From Bacteroidales bacterium (GTDB lineage Bacteria; Bacteroidota; Bacteroidia; Bacteroidales; UBA932), in assembly GCA_017620335.1 (NCBI GenBank), contig JAFZQO010000030.1, positions 1 through 64,000 of the forward strand: a DNA stretch of 64,000 nt. The letters run 5' to 3'. The translations under genes and the position numbers were made by a program. Positions 24,263-32,541 of this stretch are shown here, piece after piece. Each line of letters opens with the position of its first letter. The first letter of the stretch is position 1. The notes under the pieces were generated by a model that saw only the letters and a program-made list of their open reading frames with translations, was not told the origin of the DNA and did not search any database.

Positions 24263-25939
24263 CTAGTCGAGGTCGGAGACCCAGAGGGAGGCGGAGACGT
24301 CGGAGGGGGCTGCCCAGGCGCCGCGGGGCGACAGGCAGACCGAGCCGACGCGAGGGCCTTCCGGCGAGCAGGAGCGCTTGAACTGCTGCGAGAAGAAGCG
24401 CCAGAGGAATTTGCGGAGCCACCGGTCGACGGTGGCTTCGTCGTATTTGCCCGCGAAGGCCTCGACGGCCAGGGCGCGGATCTCGCGCGGGCGGCGGGCA
24501 TGGCGGACGAGGTGATAGAGGAAGAAGTCGTGGAGCTCGTACGGTCCCACGAGATCCTCGGTCTTCTGCTTGATGTTGCCGTGCTCGTCGACGGGCGTCA
24601 GCTCGGGGCTGATCGGAGTATCGACGATGTCCAGCAGGGTCTCGCGAGCCTCCGGGAAGCGGTTCACGGCCGCCCAGCGCACCATCGCCTGCATCAGGGT
24701 CTTGGGCACGTCGGCGTTGACGGTATAGTTGGCCATGTGGTCACCGTTGTAGGTGCACCAGCCGAGGGCGATCTCCGAGAGGTCGCCCGTTCCGACCACC
24801 AATCCGTCGGTATCGTTGGCGATGTCCATCAGTATCTGAGTACGCTCCCTAGCCTGGGCGTTCTCGAAGGTAACGTTATGATTTTCAGGGTCATGGCATA
24901 TGTCGGAGAAATGCTGCGAGACTGCGGCGCCGATGGGAATCTCCCGGGCGTCCACGCCCAGCGCGGCCATAAGGTCTGAGGCGTTGGAGTGGGTGCGGGT
25001 TGAAGTACCGAAGCCCGGCATGGTGACGGCGATGATGTCCTTGCGGTCCTTGCCGAGGCTGTCGAAGGTCGCGGCGGTCACAAGCAGCGCGAGCGTCGAG
25101 TCGAGGCCTCCGGATATGCCAAGGACGGCGGTCTTGCAGCCGACGTGCTCCAGGCGCGTGCGGAGGCCGGCGACCTGGATGGAGAGGATCTCCTCGCAGC
25201 GCGTGGCCAGCACGTCAGGGTCGGAGGGCACGAAAGGATGGGCATTGACGGCGGGCGGGACGGGAGCCGCAGCGGGCTCCACGGCCTCGGCAGAAGCGTC
25301 GAGGGTGGCGTAAACGATGCCGGACTCCGTCCGGAAACGCTCCGCCTCGGCGAGCAGACGGCCCTTCTGGTACACCAGTGAAGGGCCGGCGTACACGGCG
25401 TCGCCCGTGGACTCGCCGTATCCGGCGGCGCAGTACACGTAAGCCGCCCCGGTGCGGTAAGTCAGTTCCGCCAGCGCCTGCTTGCGCTTGGCGTGGAGTG
25501 TGACCACCTCGGGGACGGCCGCCAGGTGCAGCACCAGGGACGTGTCTTCGGGAAGGTCGGAAGGGATGCGGTCGCCCGTGACCAGCAGGAAACGGGAGTC
25601 GCGGCCGACGAAGCGGCCGCGGCGGATGACCGCCGCCCCTGAGGCAAAGCCTCCCTCGGCGGGCACCGGAAGGCCGAGGACGACCGTCGCGCCCAGGCCG
25701 GCCACGGCCTGCGCGACCGTCTCGGCCGCCTTCCGCGCGGCCTCCTGCAGCAGGGGCTGCTTCAGGAGGTCCCCGCAGGTCGCGCCTGTCAGGCACAGTT
25801 CAGGGAAAACTATGATGTCAGCGCCCTCACCGGCGGCCTCGCCGGCGAGACGTATGATCTCCGCTGCATTCTTCGCTGGATCCGCAAGCCACACCCTTGG
25901 TGTGACCGCGGCGACTTTCAAAACTCCGTTTTTGCTCAT
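24263..25939 (-). CDS. nadE: NAD+ synthetase with a shortened, probably inactive glutaminase domain
   Basis: A 558-residue protein. The C-terminal synthetase is intact: PP-loop GISGGLDSTLALLV (about 274-287), GFGTSTRTHSNA, and GTGDLSEIALGWCTYNGDHMANYT. It makes NAD+ from deamido-NAD, ATP and a nitrogen donor. The N-terminal nitrilase-like region keeps Glu47 (FPELCLTG) but lacks the KTYLPNY block with the catalytic Lys, and has LLVTGDRI where the catalytic Cys block (EICEDLW) is expected. The region is about 80 residues shorter than in family members of about 640 residues. It probably uses free ammonia. YVYCAAGYGES is kept. Confidence 0.9.
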   Translation of the reverse strand: MSKNGVLKVAAVTPRVWLADPAKNAAEIIRLAGEAAGEGADIIVFPELCLTGATCGDLLKQPLLQEAARKAAETVAQAVAGLGATVVLGLPVPAEGGFASGAAVIRRGRFVGRDSRFLLVTGDRIPSDLPEDTSLVLHLAAVPEVVTLHAKRKQALAELTYRTGAAYVYCAAGYGESTGDAVYAGPSLVYQKGRLLAEAERFRTESGIVYATLDASAEAVEPAAAPVPPAVNAHPFVPSDPDVLATRCEEILSIQVAGLRTRLEHVGCKTAVLGISGGLDSTLALLVTAATFDSLGKDRKDIIAVTMPGFGTSTRTHSNASDLMAALGVDAREIPIGAAVSQHFSDICHDPENHNVTFENAQARERTQILMDIANDTDGLVVGTGDLSEIALGWCTYNGDHMANYTVNADVPKTLMQAMVRWAAVNRFPEARETLLDIVDTPISPELTPVDEHGNIKQKTEDLVGPYELHDFFLYHLVRHARRPREIRALAVEAFAGKYDEATVDRWLRKFLWRFFSQQFKRSCSPEGPRVGSVCLSPRGAWAAPSDVSASLWVSDLD

Positions 25940-25946
25940 AATGTCA

Positions 25947-25954
25947 CAAATATA
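25947..25954 (-). promoter_or_regulatory. Promoter -7 element for nadE
   Basis: TATATTTG on the minus strand matches TAnnTTTG and lies 8 bases ahead of the ATG, giving an almost leaderless message if used. Confidence 0.5.
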
Positions 25955-26042
25955 GCCTAATTAAGCCAAAATTGTCCTGCTGAAAAGTTCATTTTTTACG
26001 CATTTTTACTAAATTTGCAAGGTATAGGTAAATTGGATAGAA

Positions 26043-26315
26043 ATGCTTGAGGACATTCAAAAGAATTTCGAACGGGTCATAGCACTGTACGAGGGCGAAC
26101 GCGAGGCCAATGCCGGCCTGCGCGCCAGACTCGCGGAGAGCGAAGCCTCCAATGACGCCTACAGGAAGCAAATAACCGAGTTGGAGAGACAGATAGAGAA
26201 TCTCAGGCTCGCTGAAGCGTTTCTGACACCGACAGGCAGTTCCGACGCCGCGAAGGATAGGATAAATAAACTCATAAAGGAGATCGATAAATGCATCTCC
26301 TTGCTTGAAAAGTGA
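26043..26315 (+). CDS. Small coiled-coil protein upstream of zapA
   Basis: A 90-residue protein, almost wholly a helical coiled coil (ERVIALYEGEREANAGLRARLAESEASNDAYRKQITELERQIENL) with a short C-terminal helix. I do not recognise a named family, though a small coiled-coil gene just before zapA is common in Bacteroidetes as I recall. The two genes are 2 bases apart, so a role in cell division together with ZapA is reasonable but unproven. It has no membrane segment or signal peptide. Confidence 0.75.
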   Translation: MLEDIQKNFERVIALYEGEREANAGLRARLAESEASNDAYRKQITELERQIENLRLAEAFLTPTGSSDAAKDRINKLIKEIDKCISLLEK

Positions 26316-26317
26316 TT

Positions 26318-26608
26318 ATGGAACAGAGCATTACCATCAAGATAGCCGGCAAGGACTATCCGCTGAAGGCGACTTCCCCGGAGATGGAGCAGCTTATGAG
26401 ACTGGCTGCCGAGACCATCAACCAGAAGCTCGCCGTGTACGATGCGAAGTTTCCGGACAAGACACTTGTGGACAAGCTTTCCTTCGTCGCGCTCAACGAG
26501 ACGGTCAGCCGCATGTCATACCAGAAGAGGCTTTCCTCCGTCAGCGAGGAGGCCAAGCGCATGCTCAGCCAGACAAATTCCTATCTCGACAACATTGATA
26601 AAAAGTAG
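26318..26608 (+). CDS. zapA: Cell division protein ZapA
   Basis: A 96-residue protein with the ZapA pattern: SITIKIAGKDYPLKATSPEMEQLMRLAAETINQKL, then VALNETVSRMSYQKRL and a C-terminal coiled coil. ZapA cross-links FtsZ filaments at the division ring. The ATG at 26318 is chosen over the GTG at 26312, which overlaps the previous stop. A structured RNA starts right at its stop codon. Confidence 0.88.
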   Translation: MEQSITIKIAGKDYPLKATSPEMEQLMRLAAETINQKLAVYDAKFPDKTLVDKLSFVALNETVSRMSYQKRLSSVSEEAKRMLSQTNSYLDNIDKK

Positions 26609-26788
26609 CCGTTAGTCCCCCGTGCTGAAAACAACAAGTTCCTCGGAACCGGGTAACTCGAATGGGGGATGGCAGGCCAAGGTCACCTATATGGGGATTC
26701 CGTGTTTACGGGACGGTGGACGCCGGAACTGATTCGGAGCTCAAATCTTGTCATGAGATTTTTCTGACACCTGACTAACGGCTTTTTT
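26608..26788 (+). ncRNA. ssrS: Probable 6S RNA (Bacteroidales-type)
   Basis: A gene-free stretch of about 175 bases begins with GCCGTTAGTC and ends with GACTAACGGC, forming a perfect closing helix, and is followed by six T. Between these are further complementary segments and unpaired bulges along one long irregular hairpin, as in 6S RNA, which binds and sequesters the housekeeping RNA polymerase holoenzyme. The place right after zapA matches the zapA-ssrS neighbourhood of proteobacteria. I could not run a covariance model, so the family name is inference. Confidence 0.65.
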
Positions 26789-26790
26789 CA

Positions 26791-26832
26791 TTTTTCGGCG
26801 TATGCTTCCGGGAGGCATGCGCCGAAAATTTT
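26791..26832. terminator. Strong bidirectional-looking hairpin after the 6S RNA
   Basis: TTTTCGGCGTATGC and GCATGCGCCGAAAA form a 14-bp stem with one G-U pair, followed by TTTT. It lies just before rny. Confidence 0.75.
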
Positions 26833-26855
26833 ATTAACTATATATACTTTGTAAT

Positions 26856-28415
26856 ATGTTGATTCCCTGTATTTTGGCCGCTTTGTTGGGCGCAGCAGCC
26901 GCCCTGGCCATCTCCATATTGATACGCCGTTCGGCATTGAAGGGCAAGAGGGAGGAAATCCTCGACCAGGCCCGCCTTGAAGCCGAGAAGATCAAGCTAG
27001 ACGCCGAGAACATCAAGAAGGACAAGATCCTCCAGGCGAAGGAGCGCTTCCTCCAGCTCAAGAGCGAGCACGACCAGTATGTCGGCGAGAAGAACGCGCA
27101 GCTCCGCGACGCCGAGAACCGCCTCAAGCAGAAGGAGAACTCCCTCAACCAGAAGAACGAGGACCTCTCCCGCAAGATCAAGGAGAACGACTCCCTCCGC
27201 CAGAGCCTCCAGGCCCGAACCGAGAACGTCGAGAAGAAGGGCGAGGAGTATGAAAAACTCATTGCCCAGGTCAACCACCAGCTCGAGACCCTCGCCGGCA
27301 TGAGCGCCGCCGAGGCCAAGAACGTCCTGATGGAGAACATGAAAGCCGAGGCTCGCACCGAGGCCCAGGCCTATATCAACGACACCATGGACGAGGCCAG
27401 GCTCAACGCCGCCAAGGAAGCCAAGCGCATCGTCATCAACACCATACAGCGCACCGCCACCGAGACCGCGATTGAGAACGCGGTGACAACCTTCCCTATC
27501 GAGAACGACGAGATCAAGGGCCGCATCATCGGCCGCGAGGGCCGCAACATCCGAGCCCTAGAGGCTGCCACGGGTGTTGAGATCGTCGTGGACGACACCC
27601 CCGACGCCATCCTCCTCTCCGCATTCGACCCCGTCCGCAGGGAGGTCGCCCGCCTGGCCCTCCACCAGCTCGTCATCGACGGCCGCATCCACCCCGCCCG
27701 CATCGAGGAGGTGGTCGCGAAGGTGTCGAAACAGCTTGAGGACGAGATACTTGAGACCGGAAAGCGCACCTGCATCGACCTGGGCATCCACGGCATGAAC
27801 ATGGAGCTCGTCCGCCTCATCGGACGCATGAAATACCGTTCATCATACGGACAGAACCTTCTCCAGCATTCGCGCGAAGTCGCGAACATCTGCGCCATAA
27901 TGGCCTCCGAGCTGGGACTCAACCCCAAGATCGCCAAACGCGCAGGCCTCCTGCACGATATCGGAAAGGTCTCCGAGCAGGATCCCGAACTGCCGCACGC
28001 CCTGCTGGGCATGAAGCTCGCGGAGCAGTACAAGGAGAAGCCCGAGATCTGCAACGCCATCGGAGCCCACCACGAGGAGATGGAGATGACCTCCATCATC
28101 GCTCCGCTCGTGCTCGTCGGAGACGCCATCTCCGGAGCCCGTCCTGGTGCCCGCCGCGAGGTGATCGAGTCGTACATCAAGCGCCTCAAGGGCATGGAGG
28201 ACCTCGCGGCGTCCTATCCGGGCGTCACCAAGTCCTACGCCATCCAGGCGGGACGCGAGCTGAGGGTGATAGTGGGCGCCGAAGAGGTCAGCGACGAGCA
28301 GGCCGCCAGGCTCTCCACCGACATCGCCCAGAAGATCCAGGAGGAGATGACCTATCCCGGCCAGGTGAAGATCACCGTCATCCGGGAAACCAGGTCGGTG
28401 GCCTATGCCAAATAG
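26856..28415 (+). CDS. rny: Ribonuclease Y
   Basis: A 519-residue endoribonuclease. Domains in order: an N-terminal membrane anchor (residues about 4-24), a long coiled coil to about 200, a KH domain with [28 protein letters not shown], and an HD domain with [25 protein letters not shown] and [12 protein letters not shown]. It cleaves mRNAs at the inner membrane face to start their decay. The length is typical. Confidence 0.96.
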   Translation: MLIPCILAALLGAAAALAISILIRRSALKGKREEILDQARLEAEKIKLDAENIKKDKILQAKERFLQLKSEHDQYVGEKNAQLRDAENRLKQKENSLNQKNEDLSRKIKENDSLRQSLQARTENVEKKGEEYEKLIAQVNHQLETLAGMSAAEAKNVLMENMKAEARTEAQAYINDTMDEARLNAAKEAKRIVINTIQRTATETAIENAVTTFPIENDEIKGRIIGREGRNIRALEAATGVEIVVDDTPDAILLSAFDPVRREVARLALHQLVIDGRIHPARIEEVVAKVSKQLEDEILETGKRTCIDLGIHGMNMELVRLIGRMKYRSSYGQNLLQHSREVANICAIMASELGLNPKIAKRAGLLHDIGKVSEQDPELPHALLGMKLAEQYKEKPEICNAIGAHHEEMEMTSIIAPLVLVGDAISGARPGARREVIESYIKRLKGMEDLAASYPGVTKSYAIQAGRELRVIVGAEEVSDEQAARLSTDIAQKIQEEMTYPGQVKITVIRETRSVAYAK

Positions 28416-28428
28416 GTTACGGACTCCC

Positions 28429-29289
28429 CTACCTTGCCATAGGCCTGTGCTGCTTGCAGCGACAGGCCTTCATGTTGTCAATCAGGGTCTGCCTCTCCCC
28501 TTCCGGGAGGGCGAAATCGATGAAACGTTCCCAAAGGTAATCGACCGCCTGCGCGCTGGGATGGACCATGTCCTCGGCATAGAAACGGTAGTCGCGGAGC
28601 TCGTCCATGACAATCTCATATGCAGGGAAATACACGACCCGCTCCCCGTCCGCCACGGCGTCTGCGGCGAGCAGGAGCGTCCCCTTGCTGAGCTGGTTGG
28701 CGTGAGCCCCGTCTCCCATGTGGCGTATGGGGCTGACAGTCAGGATGAAACGCTTATCCGGGAATCTGTCGGTCAGGCCTCTGAGGATGGACTCGGTCTC
28801 ATTGACGGAGAGGCGGTCGCGGGAAAACTCGCGGGCAGGCCTCTTGAGGCAGTTGGAGACCACGAGGCCGCTCTCCAGATGCCTGAAGCAGTACGCCGTA
28901 CCGAGGGTGAGGATGACGAGGCCGGCCCTGCGCCAGTGCGCATGGGCGGCGGCCAGCGAAGCGTTCGCCGCCTCCAGGAACTCCTCCGGAGTCTTCCTGG
29001 CGAAGGACGTGTGATGATGGAACGAGCAGACAAGTCCCGCACCCGCGCCCATCTCCACGCAGTCCGCCACAGTGAACGGCGTCCCGCTCTCCAGCCTTGC
29101 GACGGCGTTGCCGAGAGATACGGGATTGTAGAGGGTACCGAAAGGATTGACGCAAACGTCGAAGCCCGCGTCGGTCATGCGGGCGCCCATGTTGTCGGCG
29201 AAGCAGCTGCCCAGCAGCACTACGCCGTCGGAATACGACAGCCGGACGGGACTCGTCCCGCACTCGACCTTTGTCTGGAGTTTAAGCAT
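28429..29289 (-). CDS. GSCFA-domain SGNH-like protein
   Basis: A 286-residue protein with the family signature VVLLGSCFADNMGARM, which holds the nucleophile-like Ser, then FNPFGTLYNPVS-type CVNPFGTLYNPVSLGNAV, LVILTLGTAYCFRH, LTVSPIRHMGDGAHANQLSK and a C-terminal DMVHPSAQAVDYLWERF with the Asp-x-x-His pair. The fold is that of SGNH esterases, but substrates for GSCFA proteins are not known. The ATG at 29289 follows a TATTTTTG promoter; the upstream extension in the same frame is not family-like. It is convergent with rny, 13 bases apart. Confidence 0.85.
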   Translation of the reverse strand: MLKLQTKVECGTSPVRLSYSDGVVLLGSCFADNMGARMTDAGFDVCVNPFGTLYNPVSLGNAVARLESGTPFTVADCVEMGAGAGLVCSFHHHTSFARKTPEEFLEAANASLAAAHAHWRRAGLVILTLGTAYCFRHLESGLVVSNCLKRPAREFSRDRLSVNETESILRGLTDRFPDKRFILTVSPIRHMGDGAHANQLSKGTLLLAADAVADGERVVYFPAYEIVMDELRDYRFYAEDMVHPSAQAVDYLWERFIDFALPEGERQTLIDNMKACRCKQHRPMAR

Positions 29290-29307
29290 CTTTCTGGCCT
29301 GTTTCCG

Positions 29308-29315
29308 CAAAAATA
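29308..29315 (-). promoter_or_regulatory. Promoter -7 element for the GSCFA gene
   Basis: TATTTTTG on the minus strand matches TAnnTTTG, 19 bases ahead of the chosen ATG. A perfect 14-bp palindrome (GCAACGTACGTTGC, 29347-29360) lies 32 bases upstream, in the divergent intergenic region. Confidence 0.5.
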
Positions 29316-29408
29316 CGCAAAAAGACCCGTAACATACACACGCGATGCAACGTACGTTGCGAAAAAAGCATCTTAATAGCATATAATCCCATCATTATCA
29401 CCGATATC

Positions 29409-30776
29409 ATGAACGTCAAGTCCTTCCTCCCCGCAGTGCTGCTAGTTCTTGCAACGGCATCCCCTGCATCGGCCCAATTCATGCAGGACCTCCAGGACCT
29501 TTTCGGACGCATCCAGCTACAGCCCGGCGAGCGGGAGAATGCAGTCCAGGTGGATTACAACGTCGATTTCCACTATTTCTTCGACCACAGGGATTTCAAT
29601 TCCAGCAACGACATCTTCCTGGAATCCGGGACCATCAACCTCGCCCGTTTCTCGCCCTCCGCGGTGGTTCGTTTCAACCAGGGGCGCGAGACCACGCACA
29701 GGCTGGCCCTCGGCATCGACCTCACCAAGGACCTGGGCACCAACCCCACGGCATATGAGACATATTCCGCGGCAGAGCACGAATCCTCTATCCGCAATAC
29801 CGGTTTGATGAAGGATATCTTCTTCTATTACAACTACATGCGGAGCACCGGCAAGGGACAGATAGGGTTCTATGCCGGCATCCATCCGAGGACCGTCCTT
29901 CAGGGAGACTATTCCAGGGCCATGCTCGCCGACGACCTGATATATTACGACCCCAACATCGAGGGAGTCACCGCCCAGTTCACCTTCCCCAAGTTCAGCG
30001 CGGAGATCGTGACCGACCTGCTCAGCACGAAGGGCATCGACCGCATCGGCGGCGAAATGACGTTTGCATCCTTCGAATTCAGGCCCGCCGAATGGTTTGC
30101 GGCCGGCCTCTCCGGATCATTCACGCACGTGTCGGGCAACTACCTGTATCCCTGCGACGTGGACTTCGCCCTGGCCAATCCCTACCTCAAGTTCGATTTC
30201 GCCCCGCTGGTTGACGTACAGCAGTTCTATGTCAAGGCCGGTGCCCTGGCCACACACCAGATCGACCATGACTTAGTACTCTACAGTGAGACGGGCGAGG
30301 AGTCCGCTGAAAAACCGCATCATCCCTTCGGGACGGAGTTCACCTTCGCGTTCCGCAACTGGAACATCGGCTTCGAGGACACCTTCTACTACGGAGAGAA
30401 CCTGATGACCTACCAGAGTTCATCATATGAGGACATCTCCGATTCCAAGAAGTATTGCGGGACGCTCTATCAGGGCCAGTCCTTCTACTTCACCAGGAGG
30501 AGCGTCCCCACCTGGTACAACCGCGCCGAGGTGTACTGGCAGCCACTCACGACGGATTTCGTCAGCGCAAGGCTGTCCGGCGTCGGCCACTTCATCACCC
30601 CCGCCGGCCAGGATCCCGAGAGCCGCATAGGACCCTTCATCGGCCTTCAGGCCAAGGCCACGCTGCTCTTCAACCTTGACGCCTTCCGTCATCCGCGCGA
30701 GAGCGCCCCGGCCGGGCGCGGCACGCGGAACAAGCGCTCCGGACAGCGCTCCGGCGGCCCCCTCATGAGCCTATAA
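29409..30776 (+). CDS. Putative outer-membrane beta-barrel protein, unknown family
   Basis: A 455-residue protein with a Sec signal peptide cut near ASPASAQF. The mature part has many short alternating strands ending in aromatic residues (VDYNVDFHYFFDHRDF, DIFFYYNYMRST, QIGFYAGIHPR, FTFAFRNWNIGFEDTFYYGENL), as in barrels of 14-18 strands. The C-terminal 25 residues are basic and Gly/Ser/Arg-rich, which is odd for a barrel that should end in a beta-signal. I do not recognise a family. It precedes a 5'-nucleotidase by 25 bases and may share its transcript. Confidence 0.6.
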   Translation: MNVKSFLPAVLLVLATASPASAQFMQDLQDLFGRIQLQPGERENAVQVDYNVDFHYFFDHRDFNSSNDIFLESGTINLARFSPSAVVRFNQGRETTHRLALGIDLTKDLGTNPTAYETYSAAEHESSIRNTGLMKDIFFYYNYMRSTGKGQIGFYAGIHPRTVLQGDYSRAMLADDLIYYDPNIEGVTAQFTFPKFSAEIVTDLLSTKGIDRIGGEMTFASFEFRPAEWFAAGLSGSFTHVSGNYLYPCDVDFALANPYLKFDFAPLVDVQQFYVKAGALATHQIDHDLVLYSETGEESAEKPHHPFGTEFTFAFRNWNIGFEDTFYYGENLMTYQSSSYEDISDSKKYCGTLYQGQSFYFTRRSVPTWYNRAEVYWQPLTTDFVSARLSGVGHFITPAGQDPESRIGPFIGLQAKATLLFNLDAFRHPRESAPAGRGTRNKRSGQRSGGPLMSL

Positions 30777-30801
30777 CCATTCAGCACAACACCCCTGAGA
30801 C

Positions 30802-32541
30802 ATGACTAAGACCTTGCGATTCATCCTGACCGGCCTTATGGCAGTGGCCTGCGGAGCGCCGGTGGACGGTGACCGCCAGCTCCACATCCTGACCACCAAC
30901 GACATTCACGGCACCTATTTCGACTCCACCTATGTGGATGGAGGCACGCAGAATTCCCTGCTCGCCGCATATTACTACGTCGACAGCGTCCGTACAGCCG
31001 TCGGTCCGGAGAACGTCATCCTTCTCGACGCCGGCGACTTTCTCCAGGGCAACAACGCGGCATATTACTACAACTACGTCGAGACGGGAGTCCCGCACGT
31101 CTACTCCAGGATGGCCGCTTACATGGGCTATGACGCCATCACGTGGGGCAACCACGATGTCGAGCCCGGACACGCAGTCTATGACCGCGTGTCCAAGGAG
31201 ATCGAAAGCTTCGGAATCCCCTTCCTCGGCGGCAATTCCATACGCGAGGACAACGGCAAACCCTATTTTCCCATCTATACCATCCTGAAAAAGAACGGGG
31301 TGAAGGTGGCGGTGCTTGGCTTCAACAACGCCAACATCAAAGCATGGCTGGACGAGGACATCTGGAGCGGCATGCGCTTCGAGTCGCTCATCCCCCTCGT
31401 TCAGAAGGACGTGGACATGGTCATCGCCAAGGAGAAACCGCACGTGGTGATAGTCTGCGTCCATTCCGGTACGGGAGAGGGCGACGGCTCGGTGCTTGAG
31501 AGCCAGGGACTTGACCTGTACAAGAGCCTGAAGGGCGTGGACGTGCTCGTATGTGCGCACGACCACAGGCCCTATGTGGTCGACAACGGAAGCATCGCCC
31601 TGTTGAACTCAGGCAGCCATTCCCGCAATCTCGGCCACGGAATAGTGAGCCTCACACTTCACAAGGGCAAGGTCGCGTCCAAGTCCGTCAAGTCCGGCCT
31701 GATCCCCATCCGCAAGGAGAAGGCAGATCCCAAGATGCGGGCCGAATTCCAGAAGGATTACGAGGCGGTCAAGGCGTTCACCCTCCGCGAGGTGGGAGAA
31801 CTCAAGGCCGACTTCAACCTCAGCGACGCCTTCGCCGGCATGAGCGACTACCTCAACCTCCTGCATACCGTCAGCCTGGGCTGCGAGCCGGCGCAGATCT
31901 CGGTCGCCGCGCCCCTTACGCAGCGCGGCACCATTAAGGCCGGCAAGCTGGTCTTCAACGACCTTTTCACGCTGTACCAGTATGAGAATCAGCTGTTTGT
32001 AATCAAGATGAGCGGCAAGGAAGTGAAGGATTACCTCGAAGCCTCGTACGACCTCTGGATCCGCACGGCCTCCAAACCCGGCGACCGCGTCCTCAACATC
32101 CACAACGTCCCCGACACCCGCACGGGCCTTGAGCGCTGGTCGTTCGTAAACGCCTCATTCAACTTCGATTCGATGGGAGGCATCAACTACACCGTCGACG
32201 TCACCAAGCCTTACGGCGAGCGCATCAAGATCTCTTCCATGGCCGACGGCAGCGCGTTCGACCCGGCCGCCACGTACAATGTGGCCATGACCTCCTACCG
32301 CGCCTCCGGCGGCGGCGGGACGATGGACAGGATCGGCATCGACACCGACAGCATCGACGAGCGCGTCGTCAGAAAATATCCCGAGATACGCAACATGATC
32401 TATGATTATCTGACGGAGCACGGCTCGATAGACCCGGCCGTGATCGGCGACCCCGCGGTCATCGGCCACTGGGAGTTCATCCCCGCCCCTGTCGCCGGCC
32501 CGGGCATCGCCCGCGACATGCGCCTCCTCTTCGGAAACTAG
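30802..32541 (+). CDS. UshA-like 5'-nucleotidase/metallophosphatase, exported lipoprotein
   Basis: A 579-residue enzyme. The signal peptide has a lipobox-like GLMAVACGAP. The metallophosphatase domain has LHILTTNDIHG, LLDAGDFLQGN, ITWGNHDVEPG, VIVCVHSGTG and DVLVCAHDHRPY, the metal ligands of the family. The C-terminal nucleotide-binding domain has FNDLFTLYQYENQLFVIKMSGKEVKDYLE and AMTSYRASGGGG. It hydrolyses nucleotides or related phosphates outside the inner membrane. Its stop overlaps the convergent ffh stop by 4 bases. Confidence 0.92.
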   Translation: MTKTLRFILTGLMAVACGAPVDGDRQLHILTTNDIHGTYFDSTYVDGGTQNSLLAAYYYVDSVRTAVGPENVILLDAGDFLQGNNAAYYYNYVETGVPHVYSRMAAYMGYDAITWGNHDVEPGHAVYDRVSKEIESFGIPFLGGNSIREDNGKPYFPIYTILKKNGVKVAVLGFNNANIKAWLDEDIWSGMRFESLIPLVQKDVDMVIAKEKPHVVIVCVHSGTGEGDGSVLESQGLDLYKSLKGVDVLVCAHDHRPYVVDNGSIALLNSGSHSRNLGHGIVSLTLHKGKVASKSVKSGLIPIRKEKADPKMRAEFQKDYEAVKAFTLREVGELKADFNLSDAFAGMSDYLNLLHTVSLGCEPAQISVAAPLTQRGTIKAGKLVFNDLFTLYQYENQLFVIKMSGKEVKDYLEASYDLWIRTASKPGDRVLNIHNVPDTRTGLERWSFVNASFNFDSMGGINYTVDVTKPYGERIKISSMADGSAFDPAATYNVAMTSYRASGGGGTMDRIGIDTDSIDERVVRKYPEIRNMIYDYLTEHGSIDPAVIGDPAVIGHWEFIPAPVAGPGIARDMRLLFGN

